The position numbers and the translations under genes are program-made. From the NCBI GenBank assembly GCA_000433175.1, contig HF986680.1, forward strand, positions 1,232 to 8,890: a stretch of DNA of 7,659 nucleotides, read 5' to 3'. Source of the DNA: Prevotella sp. CAG:1058 (GTDB lineage Bacteria > Bacteroidota > Bacteroidia > Bacteroidales > Bacteroidaceae). Under the pieces are notes generated by a model. The model was given only the letters and a program-made list of their open reading frames with translations. It was not told where the DNA came from and made no database searches. Below, in pieces: positions 4,286-7,659 of this stretch. The stretch's first letter is position 1, and every line of letters begins with the position of its first letter.

Positions 4286-6988
4286 TTAAGGCACCAATAT
4301 CTTCCTTGCCGGCTGTCCGGCTTTCTTTACGATGTAGATGCCCTGCGGCAGACTGCCCTCGGCCATGCGCCGTCCCTGCAAGTCATATACAGCCGTCGGG
4401 CCTTCTTCAGCCGAAGCGTCGGGAGCCGTGATGCCTGAAGGCTCTCCAAGGTCAACGATGTATTCAGCCGACACTGCCGACAGCTCATCGCCGTTGACGC
4501 CCCTCACCGTGAAACCGTATATGCCGTTCTCTTCGAGCGACTCGAACGTAAACGCCGCCTTGCCGCCGGTTGACACGTCCTGATAACCGCTTACCGGGGT
4601 GCGCGTAATGTCGCAGCAGTCGGCGTAAACATCATCAATTACAATGTAGCCTGAAGTACGCTCGAAGACAAGCCTCAACGTTCCGGCCTGCCCTACGGGC
4701 ACGTCGAGCACGCTTCCGGTAGTGGGCACGTCAAGCGTTGTCAGCGTGTTCCATCCCGTGCCGTTGTCTATTTCAACCCTGAGCTTGTTGCCCTCTACGC
4801 TCGAACGGCACCACAGCGACAGGTTGTCAATCCTTGTTTCGGGATAAGAGACGATAAGGTAGACGCCTTCCGACGGCATGCGAAGCGCCGGTGCAGCCTC
4901 GCCGTACCATCCATAGGAGCTGTTGTACTGCGTGCTGTTCGTCTCCCACTGGTCGGGCATGCCGTCGCCACGTTCGCTGAAGTCGTAGCCGCGACTGACG
5001 TTCTGCTCGCTGTATTCATGCTTCGTAAGGCTTATCATGTAGTCGTCGGCCTGTTCCATCTCGTTCCATGTTGCGGTGAAGCCTGTAGGAGTGATGTCAA
5101 CCGCAGAGAGTCCGGTAGGCGACGCATTGTCAAAGTCGGGCGACAACGTGGTGACACTTAGCGTCGCAGGGGCTGAAATGTAGCCTACAAGGTAAGAGCA
5201 CAGCTCCACCCGGTAAGTGGTTGACGGCTCAAGTCCGGTAATTTCATACGAGCCTGACTTTTCAATTGTGATGTCATCGAACCCGGGCAGAACCGTGAAG
5301 CCGCCCTGTCCGTTGTCCTTGAGCACGCTAATCCTGTACGACCTCGGGTCAACAGCGTCTGTCCATTCCAGCCTGAAGCCGTCGGCCGTCACGTCTACCG
5401 CCTGCAGATTTTCCGGCGAAGGCAGCGTGTAGTTAACATCCTTCAGCAAAATGCGTATCATGCCGTCAACCTCGTTTATGTAGCCAAGGCTCGCCAAGGT
5501 GCCCCCGCTCCAAGGTTTCAGGTCTACACTCATTATGTTCTGCGTGCCGGGGAACGGGTCGCCGCTATACGACGACGTGCCTCCGTTGCCATCGGCCTCT
5601 ACTATGTCAACCCTCTGGTGCAAAGGGTCATTGTTCACGGAGTTGCCAATCCAGGCATCTTCATCCATGTCGATGTGCCACAGCAGCATGCCGTGTCCGG
5701 GCAGATACTCGTCCCACCCCTTTTGCTGGCGGTTCTCCATTATGAAATATTCATTGTCGAAGCCGGGCACTTTCACCCTGTAAGCCACGTTGCTGTCGCC
5801 AAGGTTAGGCAGCACGCTTATCGTGTCGGTGGCAAGGTCAAGGTCGGTATAGTCGAGCCAGCCCAGCTCTGCGCGCTCGAAACCGGAAAAGAGCGGCGGC
5901 GTGTTCATGTCGTCGTTGTACGAGCCTGACGCCATCGTGTCCCACTCTCCCGGGTCGAGGGCGAACATTTCTCCGTATTCGCTCGTGGGATAGTGGTCGG
6001 CAAGGCCGAGCACATGGCCGAACTCGTGAACGAACGTGCCGATGCCGGTAGGCATGGAGGTGCCTCCGCGCAGCTCGTTGCCGCACGAGTAGCGGTCAAT
6101 CCTTACGTTGTCAAGCGTAAGGCTTACGCCATAACCGGTGTAGAGGTAGTACGTATGCGGCCATATACAGTCGGCGTTGCCGGTGTCGGCCTCGCCGTAT
6201 CCGGCATAGTAGAAGTAAATGTTGTCCACATACCCGTCGCCGTCGGCGTCATACTGCGAGAAGTCCACCTCGTCGTCAAGGGCGTTGCACGCCTCGGTTA
6301 TGGCCTGTGCAAAGTTAATGTCGATGTCGATGTTGTTCGCGTTCTGCCCGTAATATGAATAAGGCTGTGACAGCGTTACCGGCCCGGCCACGTCAAACTG
6401 CGGGTCGAACTTGCCGAAAGACGACGCGAGGTAGAAGTCGCGCACGCTGCCGTTGGCGCCGTTGTCGTAAGTGAAGCCTTCCTCGTTGAGCATGTCGGTG
6501 AAGAACTGCTGGGGATTGCTTACGGTGAACTGGGTGTCCTGGAAGTCCATCAGTATCACGAGGCAACGCTGCCTGCCCATGGTGGGGAAGTTGCTCGTGC
6601 GTATCCTGCTGGGCTTCGAGCTTATCCTTTTCGCTACCGGAGCCTTTGCCAAGGCCTGTTTCATGGCCGGTATGTCCATGCCGTCGATGTAGGCACGCGC
6701 CTTGGCGTCCCTCTGGCCGGCATCAGTGGCGGCTATGCCGCTGCCGGCAAGCGCGCCGCCGTCAAGCCGCGCGTACTCAAGCACGCCCGTGGCAGAGTTG
6801 CGGAACAATGGAACCCCGTCGTCGGTGAACAGCATGTGCCCGTGCTCGTCGCCCCTTATCAGGATGGTCAGAACAGTGCCGTCAGGCTGGCGCACTTGTT
6901 TCGGTTTTGGGTCGGCAGGTATTGCCGATGCCGCAAGCGGAAAATAAACGGCCGCGATACACGCCGCAAAAAGTCGTTTTAATCTCAT
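4286..6988 (-). CDS. Secreted M6-family zinc metalloprotease with T9SS domain
   Basis: This 900-residue secreted endopeptidase is of the M6 (immune inhibitor A-like) family. Residues 1-22 are a signal peptide. Residues 24 to about 135 look like a propeptide, with the QPDGT and GDEHGH motifs common in such proteases. The catalytic region starts near 137. Zinc site HEFGHVLGLAD (321-331) gives H321 and H325 as ligands, E322 as the catalytic base and D331 as the likely third ligand. WDTMASG (349-355) looks like the Met-turn, and DADGDGYVD (247-255) resembles a calcium loop. Residues 411-440 (EYFIMENRQ, LPGHGMLLWHID) are typical of the M6 C-terminal subdomain. An Fn3 domain follows at about 522-614. 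A second Fn3 starts at 622 and appears interrupted by a beta-sandwich-like insert (about 661-792). The last 36 residues (AVYDLQGRRMAEG, GIYIVKKAG) look like a T9SS sorting domain. The substrate is unknown. The ATG at 6986-6988 opens directly on the signal peptide. Confidence 0.94.
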   Translation of the reverse strand: MRLKRLFAACIAAVYFPLAASAIPADPKPKQVRQPDGTVLTILIRGDEHGHMLFTDDGVPLFRNSATGVLEYARLDGGALAGSGIAATDAGQRDAKARAYIDGMDIPAMKQALAKAPVAKRISSKPSRIRTSNFPTMGRQRCLVILMDFQDTQFTVSNPQQFFTDMLNEEGFTYDNGANGSVRDFYLASSFGKFDPQFDVAGPVTLSQPYSYYGQNANNIDIDINFAQAITEACNALDDEVDFSQYDADGDGYVDNIYFYYAGYGEADTGNADCIWPHTYYLYTGYGVSLTLDNVRIDRYSCGNELRGGTSMPTGIGTFVHEFGHVLGLADHYPTSEYGEMFALDPGEWDTMASGSYNDDMNTPPLFSGFERAELGWLDYTDLDLATDTISVLPNLGDSNVAYRVKVPGFDNEYFIMENRQQKGWDEYLPGHGMLLWHIDMDEDAWIGNSVNNDPLHQRVDIVEADGNGGTSSYSGDPFPGTQNIMSVDLKPWSGGTLASLGYINEVDGMIRILLKDVNYTLPSPENLQAVDVTADGFRLEWTDAVDPRSYRISVLKDNGQGGFTVLPGFDDITIEKSGSYEITGLEPSTTYRVELCSYLVGYISAPATLSVTTLSPDFDNASPTGLSAVDITPTGFTATWNEMEQADDYMISLTKHEYSEQNVSRGYDFSERGDGMPDQWETNSTQYNSSYGWYGEAAPALRMPSEGVYLIVSYPETRIDNLSLWCRSSVEGNKLRVEIDNGTGWNTLTTLDVPTTGSVLDVPVGQAGTLRLVFERTSGYIVIDDVYADCCDITRTPVSGYQDVSTGGKAAFTFESLEENGIYGFTVRGVNGDELSAVSAEYIVDLGEPSGITAPDASAEEGPTAVYDLQGRRMAEGSLPQGIYIVKKAGQPARKILVP

Positions 6989-7016
6989 AGTATTACCTTT
7001 TTATATTGTTATACAT

Positions 7017-7049
7017 TGCCGGGGCTGCCTGCCGGCAGCTTTTGCCGGC
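7017..7049 (-). promoter_or_regulatory. Mutually exclusive hairpins in the protease leader
   Basis: Two stems share the same bases: GCTGCC/GGCAGC (7024-7029 with 7034-7039) and GCCGGCA/TGCCGGC (7031-7037 with 7043-7049). Only one can form at a time. TGCCGG also occurs three times exactly 13 bp apart (7017, 7030, 7043). The block lies 28-60 nt before the protease ATG, inside the predicted transcript. A switch-like role is conjecture. Confidence 0.35.
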
Positions 7050-7122
7050 GTTTCTCACCCACAAATAGCCTTGGTTGTTAAAAGCATGCCGGGACACGCG
7101 CCTCACGGCCGCCGACCCGGAA

Positions 7123-7148
7123 TACGCCGCACATTGGCCCGCGGCGTA
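7123..7148 (-). promoter_or_regulatory. Hairpin at the 5' end of the protease transcript
   Basis: TACGCCGC (7123-7130) and GCGGCGTA (7141-7148) form a perfect 8-bp stem with a 10-nt loop. With the promoter at 7160-7193, transcription would start near 7153, so this stem would begin within a few nucleotides of the 5' end, a position known to protect mRNAs. On the plus strand it is followed by CCGTTTTTTT and would look like a terminator, but no plus-strand gene lies upstream within the window. Confidence 0.45.
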
Positions 7149-7159
7149 CCGTTTTTTTG

Positions 7160-7193
7160 CAAAGATACGCTTTTTTTAATCACCACTACACAA
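7160..7193 (-). promoter_or_regulatory. Bacteroidetes-type promoter for the M6 protease
   Basis: On the minus strand TTG (7193-7191) precedes TATCTTTG (7167-7160) by 23 nt, at the long end of the accepted spacing. The -7 element is a perfect TAnnTTTG. It implies an unusually long, GC-rich leader of about 165 nt before the ATG at 6988. Confidence 0.65.
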
Positions 7194-7296
7194 TTTGTTC
7201 AAAATAATTAAATTAAAAAAATCATTCCATCCTACGGCACAACCGGCATTACAGGCGCGGCCGCACGCGGCTGCCGTCTGCTACGACAGCGCCACA

Positions 7297-7358
7297 CCGC
7301 GGCGCAAACGGCGCATGACGCCAAAGCGCTGAGCGCCAAGGCTTTGCGCCGGCCGCGG
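7297..7358. repeat. GC-rich branched inverted-repeat block
   Basis: An outer stem GGCGCAAA/TTTGCGCC (7301-7308 with 7343-7350) can extend through CCGC/GCGG (7297-7300 with 7355-7358) past a 4-nt bulge. It encloses two small hairpins, GGCG/CGCC (7310-7313 with 7319-7322) and GCGC/GCGC (7326-7329 with 7333-7336), giving a three-way shape. The stretch from about 7241 to 7368 is clearly GC-rich between AT-rich flanks. It could be a structured RNA, part of a repeat element together with the adjacent array, or degraded sequence. Confidence 0.4.
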
Positions 7359-7368
7359 CATACGCCCT

Positions 7369-7456
7369 TGCAAAAGGTGGCCTTTTGCATTGTAAAAGAC
7401 GGCCTTTTAACGTGCAAAAGACCGTCTTTTAATATATAAAAGGTGGCCTTTTACAA
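7369..7456. repeat. Palindromic 22-bp tandem array, copy B (4 units)
   Basis: Four contiguous 22-bp units lie at 7369-7390, 7391-7412, 7413-7434 and 7435-7456. The first is TGCAAAAGG, TGG, CCTTTTGCA, a perfect 9-bp-arm palindrome. Eight A or T tracts alternate with centres exactly 11 bp apart (7373.5 to 7450.5). Units two and three together fold into a 16-bp hairpin with one mismatch (7393-7408 with 7416-7431, 7-nt loop). It is the same family as 2079-2144. Short reading frames across such arrays are probably spurious. Confidence 0.9.
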
Positions 7457-7574
7457 AGCAGGGCAAAAACCCCGGATAAACGGCCGCACACAAGATGCGC
7501 TGCGCCATATACACATTAAATTTATAAAAAACATTTATAAGCGAAAAGTTTTTAACAAATTTTCCCCGGTTAAG
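7457..7574. other. Gene-free stretch between array B and the right promoter
   Basis: The sequence goes from mixed composition to strongly AT-rich. ATTTATAA occurs twice near 7517-7540 as a short direct repeat. I see no gene, terminator or further array unit here. The AT-rich part may act as an upstream element for the promoter that follows. Confidence 0.4.
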
Positions 7575-7606
7575 TTTGGATGGTTCTGATTATTTCGTAT
7601 ATTTGC
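7575..7606 (+). promoter_or_regulatory. Near-consensus promoter for a gene beyond the right edge
   Basis: TTTG (7575-7578) is followed by 19 nt and then TATATTTGC (7598-7606), an essentially ideal Bacteroidetes promoter on the plus strand. Transcription would start near 7612. No start codon with an open frame is seen before the window ends, so its gene lies to the right and would be divergent from the protease. Confidence 0.8.
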
Positions 7607-7630
7607 AATTGCTTTATTACTAACAATACT

Positions 7631-7648
7631 TCGGTAAATTTTTACCGA
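7631..7648 (+). promoter_or_regulatory. Inverted repeat in the leader of the right-hand transcript
   Basis: TCGGTAAA (7631-7638) and TTTACCGA (7641-7648) are perfect 8-bp arms around TT. The site falls about 20-37 nt after the expected start, so it could be a repressor operator or an RNA hairpin. With a 2-nt loop, a DNA-binding site is the better guess. Confidence 0.4.
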
Positions 7649-7659
7649 TAAATTAAAAT

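Noticed and set aside
5993..6358. Plus-strand frame of 121 codons opposite the protease catalytic region
   Set aside because: It is antisense to the conserved zinc-site region of the M6 protease and has no promoter.
7232..7417. Minus-strand frame of 61 codons with a hydrophobic stretch
   Set aside because: It starts inside the 22-bp repeat array and runs through the structured GC-rich block. Its first residues are just translated repeat.
7369..7456. CRISPR array
   Set aside because: The repeats are contiguous with no unique spacers, units are only 22 bp, and no cas gene is present.

Overview
This window looks like chromosomal DNA from a Bacteroidales bacterium, most likely Prevotella or a close relative. 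Three things point there. The Der and Era proteins have Bacteroidetes-type sequences. Several promoters fit the Bacteroidetes pattern (TTG, about 19-23 nt, TAnnTTTG) with no useful Shine-Dalgarno sites. Two of the three exported proteins end in a type IX secretion (T9SS) sorting domain.

Layout. Positions 1-743 (minus) hold the N-terminal 247 residues of the double GTPase Der. Positions 1020-1910 (minus) hold complete Era, with its own promoter at about 1965-1997; der lies downstream and is probably read from the same transcript across a 276-bp gap that contains heptamer repeats. A 461-bp divergent region (1911-2371) then carries a 22-bp palindrome array, a GC hairpin, and the promoter and structured leader of a plus-strand operon. 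That operon encodes two exported proteins whose genes overlap by 4 bp (2372-2848 and 2845-4173). A strong two-way terminator (about 4192-4258) separates it from a convergent 900-residue M6-family secreted metalloprotease (4286-6988, minus). The last 671 bp have no gene I can support. They hold the protease promoter and a long folded leader, a GC-rich structured block, a second 22-bp palindrome array, and a near-perfect plus-strand promoter for a gene beyond the window.

How the parts relate. Era and Der are housekeeping ribosome-assembly GTPases. The other three genes encode envelope or secreted proteins. The protease and the small 158-residue protein look like T9SS cargo, and the 442-residue partner has a signal peptide but neither a lipobox nor a T9SS domain. 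The small protein and its partner share a short motif, F-x4-[IV]-x2-[IL]-x-F, which suggests a common beta-hairpin module.

The most unusual signal is non-coding. Two separate arrays (2079-2144 and 7369-7456) have an exact 22-bp period. Each unit is roughly palindromic (GCAAAAGG-N3-CCTTTTGC), and AAAA and TTTT tracts alternate every 11 bp throughout. Both lie between divergent promoters and beside GC-rich hairpins. I know of no assigned function for them.
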